Positions 11,480 through 24,170 of a DNA stretch of 64,000 nt are shown here, one piece after another. The translations under genes were made by a program, and so were the position numbers. The notes beneath the pieces are model-generated. The model did not search any database. It worked only from the letters and a program-made list of their open reading frames with translations, and had not been told where the DNA came from. The DNA is taken from positions 2,144,168-2,208,167 of the forward strand of contig OZ020522.1 of NCBI GenBank assembly GCA_963971425.1, in the 5' to 3' direction. The first letter of the stretch is position 1. Each line of letters opens with the position of its first letter. The DNA comes from Bryoerythrophyllum caledonicum. Lineage: Eukaryota > Streptophyta > Bryopsida > Pottiales > Pottiaceae.

Positions 11480-12190
11480 TTTCATGATTCAAGCAATGAA
11501 TTTGCAACATTCATTCCATGTGTGACATGTGTGGTCACTATTGCACTTTAAAAAGTAATGCATAGTTGTATCAAAAGTCCAATCTTGCAACATTAATCCT
11601 AGTGAAAAATCAAAAGAAGAAGAAGACCGCCGGTCTCCGAAGGAGGCCGGCGTGAATAAAGTGTCCGTTCGTTCCACTACTAAGACCAAGTCCACCGGAC
11701 AGGGAATTAGTGAATTGGAACTACTTCTCCCTTTCAGGGATAGACACCATGTATCCGGTGACAAATAACAAGGGACCAAAGGTCTCCAAACAAGGGAGGG
11801 TGTGTACTGTGAAGTGTAAATGTAGGTCTATGGAGGGGGGTGCGATGCATCAGGGAGGGGTTGGTTGTTTTCTAGTTTGCGTTTATGCAGGAGTATCGAC
11901 ATAGCATGTTGAATTGCGATAGTGTTGATATCAGAGAAAGTGGTTTTGATTGAAGTAATGGGGATTTTAAATGTTTCTTCAAGTGTTGTCATTGAGGGAA
12001 TAAAGGTGGTGGCTCTGGCACCCGCGGTGATGACGATGAGGGGGTCTACTTTCCATCCTAGTGCTTGAATATCTTCAAGTAATGGTTGGTATTTGTTTGT
12101 TTTGTTTGCAATAGTATCCGGAGAGAATCTATCATTGCAGTATGTGAATTCAACAGTGAAAAATCAACACAAATTGTAATGAAACCCAAC
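11480..12190 (-). pseudogene. 3' fragment of a non-LTR retrotransposon (LINE), copy A
   Basis: The minus strand between about 12160 and 11870 reads FTYCNDRF, then NKYQPLL, GWKVDPLIVITAGARATTF, and about 50 more codons including MSILLHKRKLENNQP. This order (a DRF segment, a GW-V--L-V-TAG-R segment, a basic tail) is what follows the reverse-transcriptase core in plant and algal LINE ORFs. The tail to about 11480 is shared with copy B. The RT catalytic core is absent, so this is a 5'-truncated dead copy. Confidence 0.6.
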
Positions 12191-12199
12191 ACAAATCTT

Positions 12200-13530
12200 T
12201 ATGAAAACCTCATTGAGTCACCGAGATCTCATCGAATGAATCGCAAATCCACCACCAACATCTCCACGTTAAGGCAAACCCTAAGACAAACAAGACATCT
12301 CCATCACATAATATGTTCCACATCACTTTGAAAAGTTGATAAATATAACATTTGAGTAGAGGTGGTATGTCATAATTTCTTGGCTTTGGATAAATAGACC
12401 TAATGTTGCAGAGCTAATGTAAAATTCAAATTTCTTCATACAATCTTTCTATTAAACTTGTAGTCTTTATCACAAAGCCTTTAAAATTAACTTGTAAGTA
12501 CTTTATTAAAATTTGTATAGTTATCTTGGTCTCTCTATTGAAATTTTGGATCCAAAACTTAAGTTTTCTTAACTCTTAATTCATGAAGAAGCATGACTAT
12601 GTTTCTTAAAAGTACACTTGAAAAATAACGTTTTTAGTATTAATACAAAACAATCACAAAAACTAATTTTACTTTACTTGCAAGAGCATGATCTTGTTAA
12701 ATACTACTAGAGAACACATCCTACTTCTTATACAATTTTTGACCGCAAGAATTGAAAGATTGAAGCATTTAAAGTGATTAGTGTGGTTTTTTAAACCTTG
12801 ATATTGCAGGGTGAGCACACTTTGTTTCCTTCATAGAATGAAATATTACACTATGCAAAGTTGTCACTTAGCACCACCACAATCTATATGAATTCAAGTA
12901 CTTGTCCACTAAGTATTAGGTTTAGCAAAATTGTTTGGCACATTCAAAACAATTATGCAACGAGAATGGGCCCAAACTTAAACAAAATACATTTCATTTT
13001 TTTGTCATCTCAAATTTTTACCAAACCTTAATCCAAACATCAACCACAAGGATAATGTGTATACAAATGTGGACAAGGAGAATATTTTGCATAATGTTCA
13101 TAAACTATGACTCCTCTTGGAATGAAGTTCTTGCACTAGAGAAACTAATTTTGTAGAACCTTGGATAAGGTTATATTAGCTACTTGTATATGAAATCTTG
13201 ATGTTAATATACAAACTTCAAATAATTGCATGAATTGCCTATCCTTACTAAGGAACTACTTCAGGTAGTATAACAATTTCATCAACATATGATGTAAAAA
13301 AAATTAAAAAATCATAAAGCTTCTACAAAAGCCTAGTTTTCAAAAAGTGTACACTCATAATAACATCATAGGAACTTACCTAAATACTTTAAAGATCACT
13401 TTTTAGACAATTGGTCTTTAAGGGATTGAATCCATCATAAGTGCGTAGTCTTCAACATATTTAGTGTACAATGGTTAAACCACTTTGCCAAATAAGTTGT
13501 CCAATATTTTATTTTAAAACTCTAAACATG
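12200..13530. other. AT-rich intergenic DNA, no gene seen
   Basis: Only short chance open frames occur. No repeat structure or RNA gene was noticed. Confidence 0.5.
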
Positions 13531-14300
13531 TGTTGCATATCTCTTTGGAATATTGTTCCAGAAAAAAGAGAATTTTGGTCTTCAAAGAGGTTGGCATCAA
13601 TAAAGTATTTGTTTGTTCCACCACTAATCTTAGGTCCTCACTAATCAAAATGCCATCAATACTAAGTTTATCACAATGCACAATCTCATCAATTTTTACT
13701 TTGGCTTTAACAAAATATTCAATGCCCTATCTTTTGCTTGATTTATAATTTTATAAGCAGTATTATTTTTTCCTTGTCATGATGAATGTTTATAGGAAAA
13801 AATAATACCTCTTGAGGATAGACACTATGTAACAAACAACAAATAACCAATACACAAGACACTAAATACACACAATCAACTGTACTTATATTTAGTTTTG
13901 TGGCATTAGTAAATTATATGAGTAATCTTGTAAGTTTGGGATAGGTTGGTTGTTTTCAATTTTCTTTTATGTAGAAATATGGGCATAGCATGTTGGATTG
14001 GAATACTAGTGTTTATGTTTTAAAAAGTGTTCCTAATTGAGATAGTGGGGGTTTAAATGTTTCTACGAGAATTGTCATTGATGGCATAAAGGTAGTGACT
14101 TGGGCAGGAGTTGTAATGACAATAAGAGGGTCAACCTTCAAACCAACTGCAATAATGTCATTAATTAGTGGAAGGTATTTAATTGAACCTTCCAACCAAT
14201 TGGACTAATGTCATTAATAAGTGGTTTATATTTATTTGTTTTGTTTCAATAGCTCTAGGTGATAATATATCATTACAATATTTGAATTCAATAAACTGGA
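13530..14300 (-). pseudogene. LINE 3' fragment, copy B (more diverged)
   Basis: Parallel to copy A at roughly 75-80% by eye. 14013-14195 on the minus strand reads KYLPLIND, then GLKVDPLIVITTPAQVTTF and a PSMTILVETFK segment. The tail block with the KVFVCSTT-like reading is at about 13570-13640. Near 14180-14230 a short segment carrying tcattaat is duplicated. It is clearly non-functional. Confidence 0.55.
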
Positions 14301-14399
14301 TGGTTAGGTTTGGGTGTATGTGGTTTGGTGGGGGTCTTTGTATGGTAGGCCTTCGAATAAAAGTATCTCTTGTTTGAATATGTCGTTACAGTGACATCA

Positions 14400-15300
14400 A
14401 ATATGTCATTTATTTAGAATGAATGCTCCAATAAACCTGTGCATATTTGTATGTATTATAGATATGTATAGTACAATGACATATCAATGGAAAAAATATA
14501 AAAATTGACATAACATGATTCATATCTAACTCCATATGTTAATTTCCAAATACTTACTTTAAAATAGAAGGAAACTTCAACATCTTAAGGTATCAAGATC
14601 ATATCGAAGAGAAAAGTGAATTAAGGTTTTGTTATGCAAATACCTTACAATTTTTTTAATTTTAATTTGCTCAAAAGCCATTATATAATGAGTCAAAGTG
14701 AATATGTTGTTACATAACTTATACGAATTCACTGTATAATAAGATTCATGCAACATGTGTTGTTTGAAAGTGAAAAAACACAGATATCAATGAATAAATT
14801 ATTTTTTTCAAAATAGCAAATAATAACATGATATGCTTTATCTAAAGGAAACCAAAAAGATTCTTTCGAGGTTTCCCACCATGCATTCAAATGTGGAGCA
14901 TGACTATTCCTTAAACCTTTAATGTCTTTGGGGACCATATATACGGTCACGTATTTCATTCTTAGAATACACATAATGTATTAAAATTCAACAAGACATA
15001 CACCTTTGGATCAAAGATACTTCAGCTTACACCTTTCATTGTAACTACTGTTAGTATATATCATCTCTTACACGTTGTATGTCAAATGCACAGAAGAAAA
15101 CACCATGTTGCAACCCAAATATGGCTTCTCAAACCTCTTCAATGGAACCCTTTAACGCCCCTAGAGGCTCAAAACGGGCCTCAGCCGCACCACTCCAGAG
15201 TCAAATGGTTATCTTCATCATGTATCATCTTTCATGAAATCAAATACTCCATCACTTGTAAAAGAAAATAATTCATCCCTATCATTTCTAACCAACAAAG
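14400..15300. other. AT-rich intergenic DNA with repeat remnants
   Basis: The part at 14925-15010 is an inverted, diverged relative of 2580-2700. Nothing coding is recognised. Confidence 0.45.
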
Positions 15301-15352
15301 AAACAAGCGACACAAGGAACAAACAAGCCACACATGAGTCAGCAACGCCCAT

Positions 15353-15513
15353 GCCTTGGTGACTCATGAGTCAAAGCCCCTAGAAAGGGTAAAAAACAAT
15401 ATTACCACGGCGTGAAAAAGGACTGCCCATCCCCTGGTGACTCATGTGACACTGCCCTTAGGAAGGGTAAAAAACAATGTTACCACGGCGTGAAAAACGA
15501 CGGCCTATCCCCT
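15353..15513. repeat. Two tandem copies of an ~80-bp unit
   Basis: Each unit runs ccttggtgactcatg or cccctggtgactcatg, then gggtaaaaaacaat, then taccacggcgtgaaaaa. A degraded third relative lies at about 16574-16630 (gactagcccctagaaaggag ... ggcgtgaga). Confidence 0.7.
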
Positions 15514-16149
15514 GCACCGATTCCTAAATTAGAAGATGGGGCTACTAATAGATAAAAATTTGACAAAAACAATGGAAGTTATCCAGAATGCTGACCAACA
15601 TCATAAGTATTTTGCCACTTTTGAAATGATATCCACGGATATCACACATATATAACATGGGTATCATGTTAGGTATATCACGGATATTATGGGATATGAC
15701 CTAGGTATCTCCACATGTTATGTGCTTGAATAGCTAACTTAACTACTTCACAATGGAGGTTGTCGCATTTCCACTCCTCCCTCCCATAAGTTATAGCCAA
15801 ATCTAGCTTTGGTAGATGGAGGTAGTAAGAACTCAGTAGAGATTATAGTTAGTTGAGGATTTAGTAGAGGACTTGATAACTCCAGTCCAAATTCATCTCC
15901 ATCCACCCACTATCATTTCCTAAAACTGGCTTGCCATAAAGCGCCATGTCGTAGCACTGCACTCAACGCGCCACCCTACCAGCTTGCACTGCACTAGGTT
16001 TGGAACCAGTAGTAGTGTTCAAACAAACTCATCAAATAAAAACTGACCTCTGCATTGTGACACTTTATGGCATATTAGCTTCAGCTTTATGTCATATGAG
16101 CCAAACCTAGTCACATCCAACATGATACATCATCAACATCTCTGCCGCA

Positions 16150-16435
16150 GGGCCTCGAAGTGTCGTATAGCTAAGAAGGGAGATTATGCTGAGAGAGAGT
16201 GCCGTATTGCTAAGATGGGAGATTATGCTGAGAGCGAGTGTCGTATTGCTGAGAAGGGAGATTATGCCAAGAGAGAGTGTCGTATAGCCAAGAAGGGGGA
16301 TTATGTTGAGAGAGAGAGTGTCGTATAGCTGAGAAGGGAGATTATGCCGAGAGAGAGTGTCGTATAGCCAAGAAGGGAGATTATGTTGAGAGAGAGTGTC
16401 GTATAGCTGAGAAGGGAGATTAGGCTGAGAGAGAT
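16150..16435 (+). repeat. 39-bp minisatellite, about seven units
   Basis: The unit is gagtgtcgtatagccaagaa plus gggagattatgctgagaga. The first four units stay in one open frame (16089-16328) and encode a 13-residue repeat, ECRIAKKGDYAER, with small changes. Later units lose the frame by small length changes. Units differ mainly by single substitutions, so the array is fairly young. Whether it is ever translated is unknown. Confidence 0.85.
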
Positions 16436-16599
16436 CAACTGTGGTGAAAGGGATCAGCGGTTACAAGTTAGATGAGGTTAGTTAGCCGAGGATATAAGTT
16501 AGCGGCATTAGTACTTATTAGAGGTATAACTCATGGGAGGGAGGAGTGTATACTAATTTTCAGAAATTGAAGCGGGTGACTAGCCCCTAGAAAGGAGGA

Positions 16600-17519
16600 A
16601 AAGCGATGTGACGAAGGCGTGAGAAATGAGAGGGGGAAATAATGGGAGGGGGCCCGCCACCGGTGGCGTGAGCCCCGGAAGGGGTGCAAGATACGCATAG
16701 GCGATGCGTTATGGCGCCTGCTGCAGGCCGCGAGTCGGGGCTCGCCATGGCAGGCGACGGAGGCAGCGAATCATGGACGGCTACGGGTACGACGCCCGAG
16801 ACGAAAGGCCCCGCAGCTGAGGCTGCATGAATGGCCGGCGCTGCAGCGCCTCCGCGGCGGGCCAGACGTTGCAGGAGCAGCAGGCGCAGGAGCTGCAATG
16901 AATTATTACTCCTACTACTAACTACTACTACTACTACTACTACTCGCCCGTCGCCCGCCTCGGAGTCCGCACGTACGTACGACGTCCCAGGCGCAATCAA
17001 TGCCGCGGCGATGGCACTCACTCGCCCGATCCCGCGCGGATCGCCCTCCGATCGATCGCGACCATAGGGCCCGCCCCGATCATCGGGTGAGGTCGCCTCA
17101 CAAGTAAACCGCCTGCCTGCTCGCGCTGCCTCGGAGGGAGCTACGGGATTTCTACGGTTGACTGGCGGATGACGACTCCTGCCTGCGTCCTGCCCGCCCG
17201 CCCGGACACGGGCACCGGGCGGCGATCATCAGGGGTCATGGCGAGAGCCGCGAGGTCGGACGGACCACGACCGCGACGTCGGACGGGGACGGGCCAGCTT
17301 CACCCACCCACTCGGCCAGCCCTCTTCGCGTTAGGGTACGACGATGCGCCCGATACGTGTGAAGAAGATGTGGCGTGGTCCGTAGCTTAGATCGATATCG
17401 CTGGGTGGTTGCTCGCTCCGCATGTGCCAGGCGCGTCCGACCACGTACTGCTGCTCCTGCGGGGGAACGAGGGTTTGGGTATGTCTAAATTTGGTTACCG
17501 GGCGTGAGCAGCGGGCGTT
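16600..17519 (+). promoter_or_regulatory. GC- and CpG-rich upstream region of the IDM1-like gene
   Basis: Base composition switches sharply from AT-rich to strongly GC- and CpG-rich and continues through exon 1. The region probably holds the promoter and 5' UTR. A (CTA)n tract lies at about 16908-16943. Open frames on both strands here look like by-products of high GC. No TATA box can be placed with confidence. Confidence 0.5.
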
Positions 17520-17837
17520 ATGGGTGCGCAGCTTGATGTGGAGGTGAGCCCAGTGGGGGCCAGGATGATGCTGTGCGACGATGTGATGCGCGTGTCGTCG
17601 TCGTCGGGCACGTCAGCGGGGAGTAGCGACGGGAAGCAGCAGCACCAGCACCAGCACCAGCAGGGCGATGTGGTGAACCGTCATCAGCAGGCGGAGGAGG
17701 CGGTGGCGAATGGGGACCCGTCGTCCAAGAACGTCGTTGTCGCGGTAGTTCCGGCGGAGGCGGGGAGTAAAGTGCAGCAGCAGCAGCAGCAGCCCGTCGG
17801 CGGGGCGGAGTATTATGACGCTGCTGTCGCGAGGACC

Positions 17838-17868
<31 letters not shown>

Positions 17869-20800
17869 ATAGCGCGTCGCGCAAGCGGAAGAAGACGGTT
17901 TTTTACATGAATTCTAGGGTACCGCATGCGGTGGAGAATGGGGACGCGTCCGACGATCAAGATAGCCGCGAGGAGGCCGAGGACGTCGGGGTCGTGCGTG
18001 GCCCGCGCGTGGCGGTGGCCAAGGTGAGTGACGATCTTGGCGAGGATGTCGTTTCATGTCGTCGTCGTGGTGACCTGTTTTGGTTGGAATCATGACTGCA
18101 GTTTATTGAGTTCGCGTGCGTCTTTGAGAGGACATCGTGTACTTGCTTCTCTTTTTGAGCGAAGCATTGGTTACGACAATGGTTGGATGGGTGGTTGGGG
18201 AGCTGATTCTCTTTGGGTCAGAACCATGGAGGTGCTCGCAATATGGGTTATTTGTGTCCTTTGCTGAGTGTGTGTGTGTGTGTATGTGTGTGTGTGTGCG
18301 AACAGCTCAAATCGATGGTTCCAGTGGGAGATAAGTTGGTGAAGCCGCCAAGAAACGCCAAGGAACTGATGGCAACCAGGCTTTTGGAGGGGCATTATGT
18401 ACGGTGCTCATGTCGTGGCGCACAGGTAAGCTCTGTTCGTACGCTGTCCTTCGATGCTGTTGTTTGCGAGACAGTCATGTTGCACTTGCTCACGTGTTTC
18501 TTGAGTCCTCGGAAGGTGAACTGTTCAGGATGTGACATTTATAGATGTGCTGGTTGTCTTCTCAAACAGCTTACAGGAGTGCTGAAAGACATGGGTGTGC
18601 AGTGCGACTGCCGGAACTGTCAGGGTGCAATGGTATGTTTGAAGTTGGTCGCTTTTGTTGCTTTTTGAGCTAGAGGGCATCATTTTGGGAAAGTGTCCTT
18701 TTTGAGGTTTGTCTGACATGTTGTGGCCTTTGTGCTCCACAGATAGTTTCCATCTCCGCATTTGAGGCGCATTCAGGAAGTACTTCTCACCACCCAAGCG
18801 ACAACATTTACCTCGAAAATGGAAAGAATCTTCGTGACATTCTCAGTGCTGGTCAAGAAGCAGCAGATTGTGGGGACAATATACTGAGGGCTCTCAAGAT
18901 GGCGATAGGAGAGATTCAATGCTTTGAGAAGAAGAAAGCTGCCTGCGCAAAGTGTGGGGGTTCTGAAGAGAACGATCTCATTTCGTGCAAGGGACCAAGG
19001 TGTCCATTAGTTTATCATGCAGGTAATTGAAATTGGCTGCGAACAATGGTGATATCTTTTTTTGGAGGCTATGCTATCTCAATTGTGTCCAGTTTGTTGA
19101 CTTAGTATCGGTGTCCATCTCTTTGTAACAATCCGTTGCCTTTATGTCCTGTAAAATTTCAGCTTGTGTGGGCAATGTAAATCCTCAACTTGCGGACTGG
19201 TTTTGTCCAAAGTGTGAGAAAACGAGGAAGCCTCACGCTATCATCAAAGCAAGGCGTCCCCTCGCTGGTGGCACGGAGGATGTCAAAATGAGGTGAGTGT
19301 ACACGGAAGAAAGGTCGAAACTCACCGTCCCCTCGATTTGATAACGAGGAAGTAGAATCGTCGTTTCCTGCGTTTTTTAGGGATGAATCAGCCTTACGGT
19401 GAACGGATATCTTACAAGTCTTGTCTATTTCATACCGGTCAAATAGTGCTGAGATTTAGTAATTCCTAAACTTTCATTTTGTATAAAATGTTGTATATCA
19501 ATCATTATTTCACGCTATACATGCACGTTTCTTTTTATGACTTGATTTAGATTTGGGTCTGTATCAATCGGTAGGGCTTTCTGGGTTTCAGAGAGAAAGA
19601 GTCAGCAAGATCAGCCCGAGATGCTCACTTGCACAAAGCACTGTTTCTGCCTGGTGGTCTGCAAGATGGTACCGAACTTGGCTATTATACGAGCACTGAG
19701 GTGGGTAGTTCTCATCCTATCTGTTCGTGTTTCAATCGTTCGCAGAAAATTCACGTTATGGAGCATGCATTCGAACGAAACGAATCTCTTAGGACAGAAT
19801 TCGATTTTGCATTGTCGAGGTGCTTTGATCTTGTCTTAGCTTTTCTACGAAAAGCGCAGAAGCTGGTGGGCGAATGCTTTCGTTTTGAAACGTTATGTTT
19901 TGCATAGCAGTGTAAACTGACGGGGGTGAAGCAAGGCGGTGGCATACGCTGCAGTTGCTGTAATCAAGAGGTACAATTTCTGAGTCATGCTTCCATACCT
20001 GTCATGTTCATATCCGAACTAGTGAAGAATCTGGATCCAGGAATCTTTGGAATGAGGCAGAAAAGCATATTTCGTACACCGTATTGTACGTTTACATAAT
20101 AACGATACTTCATATGTAATGGTTCTTAGAAGGCGATTTGTGCGCACTATCTAATTCTCTTGATTGCTTGCAGATAAGCTGCGCTGCGTTTGAACAACAT
20201 GCTGGTTGTGAGGCGCGTCGAAACCCGTAAGTGAAACTAACACTGTAATCCTCTCATTACCACAGATATTAATAACAAGCATATTAGTTGTCACGAGTGC
20301 ATACTCAGACTGGGTAGGTACGGAACATGACAGGTACGGAAACATCTTGAAGCATATTAGTTGTTACTAGTGCATACTCAGAGTGGTTAGGTATGAACAT
20401 GACAGGTACGGAAGCATCTTGTTGGTGGCCGATCGTCGATCTCTGAAAGATGTGTGCAAGGAGTTGGCTGATAAGAAGAAGCTGGATGAGAGAGAGAAAC
20501 GTGCTCCACGTTCTGGAGAGCTGGTCTGCTGCTTTGAGTGTGGAGAAAGCGGAGAGATGAAGTGTTGTCCTGGTTGTGATCGAACGTGGTGCGACGACTG
20601 TGCCAAAATGAGTCAACAAGGTGGGTTCAAAGAGGGTCTATGCATTGCTTTGTTTCGTGTGTTCAAGAGACACGTACATTGTTTCAAGGGTTGAAGCATG
20701 AGATGTTTTGTTGATGCTCGGGGATGCAATCGATAGGTGTACTTTCTTATAATATTGTCGTGTAACAAATTTTTAAGAAGTTAAAGCAGTGTATCGTTGG

Positions 20801-23384
20801 TATACTATTTGATTCTTTCGTCGTGTATGTGATGGGTTCAGGAGGAGAGAAAGATTTCGATGGCAAGTGGTCTTGTCGCTTTTGTCAAACAGTCACTTTC
20901 AAGGTAGTGCAGAATGGACACAAAGTTTCAGGCAATCATACGAGTGGATTGCCTGACATCGCAGAAACAGATGACCGAGGTCGCCCCATACGTCATTTGC
21001 TAGCACCTGTGTCTGTTGGGGGTTGTGCAATTTGCAAGTAAGTATTTTTGTGTTTTCGAGCTTTGGGTGAAGATGATAACATTACGACGAATTCTTTTAT
21101 GGCAATTATTGTGGGCACATAGCTGTCTAACTTTGGAGCCCGACTTGAAATCTCTTCTCCAATTCAAGGAATTTGAATTTGGTCTCTGTTTCTTCCAATC
21201 TGCTTCCTTTGCTGACGGTATTGTTGTATTGGCAAGGAAATGGCATTCGAGTAATTCCGACTTTGTGGAAGGCATAACGATGCTAGTCTGTGATCAAGTA
21301 AGAAGCCCTATCTGGATGTTGTCGTCCACTAGATTTTTTCGCTTTGTATTTTATTGCTGCCTTAAGTTCACTTAGTTATGACATTTGGAGCTTTCCAACT
21401 TCATCCAGTCATTGCAACGAGGAAGCCAACGCTTGATTGTCAGAACTTAATTATCGAGGGCTTGAACTTACCAATTTATTGCCTTTGCTTGTATTTCTCT
21501 CGGCAGTGTGGACGAGAATATCATGTTGGTTGCCTTAAGGAGTCGGGCATGGATGATCTCAATGTAAGTATCTTATCGCAATCTCTTTCGCTGTTTATGG
21601 GACTCTTGAATGAAGAGTGCCTCTGTAGTTTTGATACACTCTCCCAGCTTACGCTACAAGATTATTTTGTTACCTGTCAAGTAGGTAACTTATTAACCTG
21701 AGCTAACCTACTTTTGATGATGATATTGTTCACTTGGCAGGAGCTACCAGAAGGAGATTGGTTCTGCCAGAAAGACTGCAAGGACATAGATGAAATTTTG
21801 GCCCAGTTGGTAGCTAATGGGCCTGAATCACTGTCCGACAGCATAATCAGTGAGTTGCTGGAAAGTCGACAACAACAGAACGGCGTCAAGGAGAAAGCTG
21901 AATCCAGTAGTCCTAGTTTTGGATGGCAGATCCTCTGCGGCAAGAGTGGCAGTGCAGTCAATACGCAGACTCTTTCTGAGGCTGTGGCTATATTCACCGT
22001 ATGTGCTGTTTTTCTCCCTTCGTCCCCTATCATATAGTTGTGTAAATTGCAGTTGTATATTGTGTGCGTGTATTCTCTTAGTTACCTGTGTTAGTGCCGG
22101 AGAATTCTGCTTTGTTCACATAGATTTGTAAGAAACCTTTCACTTATCCGTTTCTTAGTTATTGCAAGCCTATGATGTTGAATTCTTCTTGCCTTCTGTA
22201 CTTATTTTAGAGGCGAAGTTTTCTATAGAGGCATAATCGTGTTTAACATGTTTAATATGCAGGATTGCTTGGATCCAATCAGGGATCTCAAAACTGGAAG
22301 AAATCTAATTCCTCTCATGGTGCATAGGTATGTTTTGGTAAACAGGTTATAGTGTGATGTGATGTGTAGCACGATTGATGTTAATAAAAAGTCCGAAGTC
22401 TTGTGACATGAATTAATGATACCGTCAACTTCTTGATGTTACGAAGAATCCATACAGTGATTGTGAATTCTGTCTCTTGCAGTAAGAGGACAAAAGATTA
22501 CGATTTTGAAGGCCTTTTTTGTGTTTCTCTCAAGCTCAAGTAAGCTCCTCTTTCGGGACTGCTGTAAACATTCATCAGGAAAGCGTATACAGTGAACGGA
22601 CAGATTGTTTTATATTTTAAAGTTGTCGAATGGCAATTTCTCAGGAATTTAGACCTCCTTCATTCCCACTAGTTTCTGTTATGCGCAATCCAATTTTAGG
22701 TGACCAGCTTGTGGTATTTTTTCTCCGAGAGGCTTGGTCTCTAAACCGAAACCTTTTTTGCAGTGGGAAGGTGGTTTCGGCAGCACTGCTGCAAATTTTT
22801 GGTCGAGAAATTGCAGAAGTTCCTTTGGTGGCAACAAGCCTTCCCCACCAGGGCCAGGTAAAACATCTATGTGCACTCCAGTAATAGTTGGTGTCTGTTG
22901 ATTTGGTTATCCGTCTTACAACGTAGGTTGTGTGCCGTAGAGACGGTATCCTTTGAAATGATTTTCTCTGCCTTTTTCCTGAGATATGGGGATTTCCGTT
23001 TCTTGAGGCTGTTATGCATCAATGGTAATTTAGTTTAAATATGTGCCCTTTTGGATTGCAGGGTTTTTGTAAAGCCCTGATGACCACAATCGAGAGACTC
23101 CTCGGGGTACTCAGTGTGGACCGCTTGGTTCTTCCCACAGCCAAGAATACGGAGTCTATCTGGATCAACAAGTTTGGATTCCAACGGATGGAGGATCATC
23201 AGGTCATACACCATGATTGCAATCATGAAATGCTCGTTTGCTGAATTTCCTGTTCAACTGTGTGCTCATGTGAGTTTTGTTGGCTTGGTTGATGCAGCTG
23301 ACAAAGGTTTGTACGACTATTCGTTTGCTGACGTTCACCGGCACCTCTATGCTCGAGAAGCCGATTACTCCAATGACTGTGTAA
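17520..23384 (+). CDS. IDM1-like nuclear protein: PHD fingers plus GNAT acetyltransferase domain
   Basis: Eighteen exons by eye: 17520-18023, 18306-18425, 18570-18632, 18743-19022, 19163-19292, 19592-19700, 19911-19970, 20174-20226, 20406-20620, 20842-21037, 21237-21297, 21507-21563, 21741-21998, 22263-22327, 22483-22539, 22764-22857, 23062-23202, 23298-23384. All introns are GT-AG and phases close exactly, giving 849 aa. Order: low-complexity N-terminus (Gln/His and Thr tracts, basic SRKRKK); two Jas/TPL-binding-like segments (about 180-240 and 400-450); PHD1 about 297-342 (CAKCGG ... WFCPKCEK); PHD-like 2 about 481-525 (CFECGESGEMKCC); PHD3 about 572-629 (CDQCGREYHVGCL); GNAT fold about 715-830 with the acetyl-CoA loop HQGQGFCKAL. 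In Arabidopsis, IDM1 reads histone/DNA marks and acetylates H3 to favour active demethylation. The start ATG opens a GC-rich exon; I chose it as the first in-frame ATG with a clean downstream donor. Confidence 0.88.
17836..17871 (+). repeat. In-frame (ACG)n tract coding poly-Thr
   Basis: Eleven or so ACG/ACC codons in exon 1 of the IDM1-like gene. Nearby CAGCAC (17638-17662) and CAG (17775-17792) tracts code Gln/His and Gln runs. Such tracts lie in a disordered N-terminal region and can vary in length between individuals. Confidence 0.9.
18266..18299 (+). repeat. (TG)n tract next to the intron 1 acceptor
   Basis: A TG repeat with one TA interruption ends 6 bp before the AG of the exon 2 acceptor (18304-18305). 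It replaces the usual pyrimidine-rich tract. Confidence 0.85.
20280..20423 (+). repeat. Tandem duplication of the exon 9 acceptor region
   Basis: Two copies of about 70 bp, each running from agcatattagttgt through tgacaggtacggaa and catcttg. The second copy holds the acceptor used in the model (exon from 20406). Splicing at the first copy (AG near 20332) would give a short peptide and then hit TAG within the second copy. Confidence 0.8.
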
Positions 23385-24170
23385 AGGAGAGGGATTTGTA
23401 AAGTGCAAGGACGTGGACATTCAATTCTCTAACGCACCCAAACTCCCTTTGCTGTACAGATCAGTTTGTTTTAGAAGCATTTTGGGTCTTTCTGGTTGTG
23501 TTGACGCATCCCATGTGAAGACCCTTGTATTCTCCCAGGCCCTTATTTGATCAGGAGGTGATTTTGACCGAGAATTATAGGGAGATTCGGTTCCTCGAGC
23601 TTCACATCCACAATACATATGGGACGGTATGTTTATACATTACCACTCAAGTAGAAATACCATGTCTGCAACATGGTCTGTAAAGAACTCAATTTTCCCA
23701 CCCAAGCAGAGGATTTGGTTGGACTTTTAAGTTGATTTTCAAGTTTAATCTGGTGCCTTTACTTTCTTTCTTCCCAGGCTGAAGTTTGCATTTTTCATGT
23801 TTGGATGAGGACTTTGAGGGAAACTATTTGGCATTTCTAAGTTGGTTGGTCCAGATTGCTCCACAGTGTCAGCAACCATTTGTACATTTCCTGAGTATTT
23901 GTGAATGACAGGTTTGGTTTATGAGTCTTCTACTGCACACGTTTTTTCTGGTTATAACATTAGCAATTATGTGATCAGTATCCACTAGAACAGGTATGAA
24001 AATGTCCAAAACAATGAAGAGTAGGATTTTTACAGATCACAGTGAGCTGCAATGAACCGTAGGATCAAGTGTATAGAGTCGACTCTATGTTCGAAAACTG
24101 CGCAACAAAGTTGTTGAAACACATCAAAGTTGTAAGAAACAGAAAAAAAACTCGTAAAATTCATGTCATA
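23385..24170. other. 3' flank of the IDM1-like gene
   Basis: Probably 3' UTR followed by intergenic DNA. No strong AATAAA signal stands out close to the stop codon. No other gene is seen. Confidence 0.4.

Noticed and set aside
16587..17067. Open frames of 144 and 78 codons on opposite strands.
   Set aside because: They lie in the CpG-rich upstream region, include microsatellite translation (poly-Val or poly-Thr), and lack homology signs.
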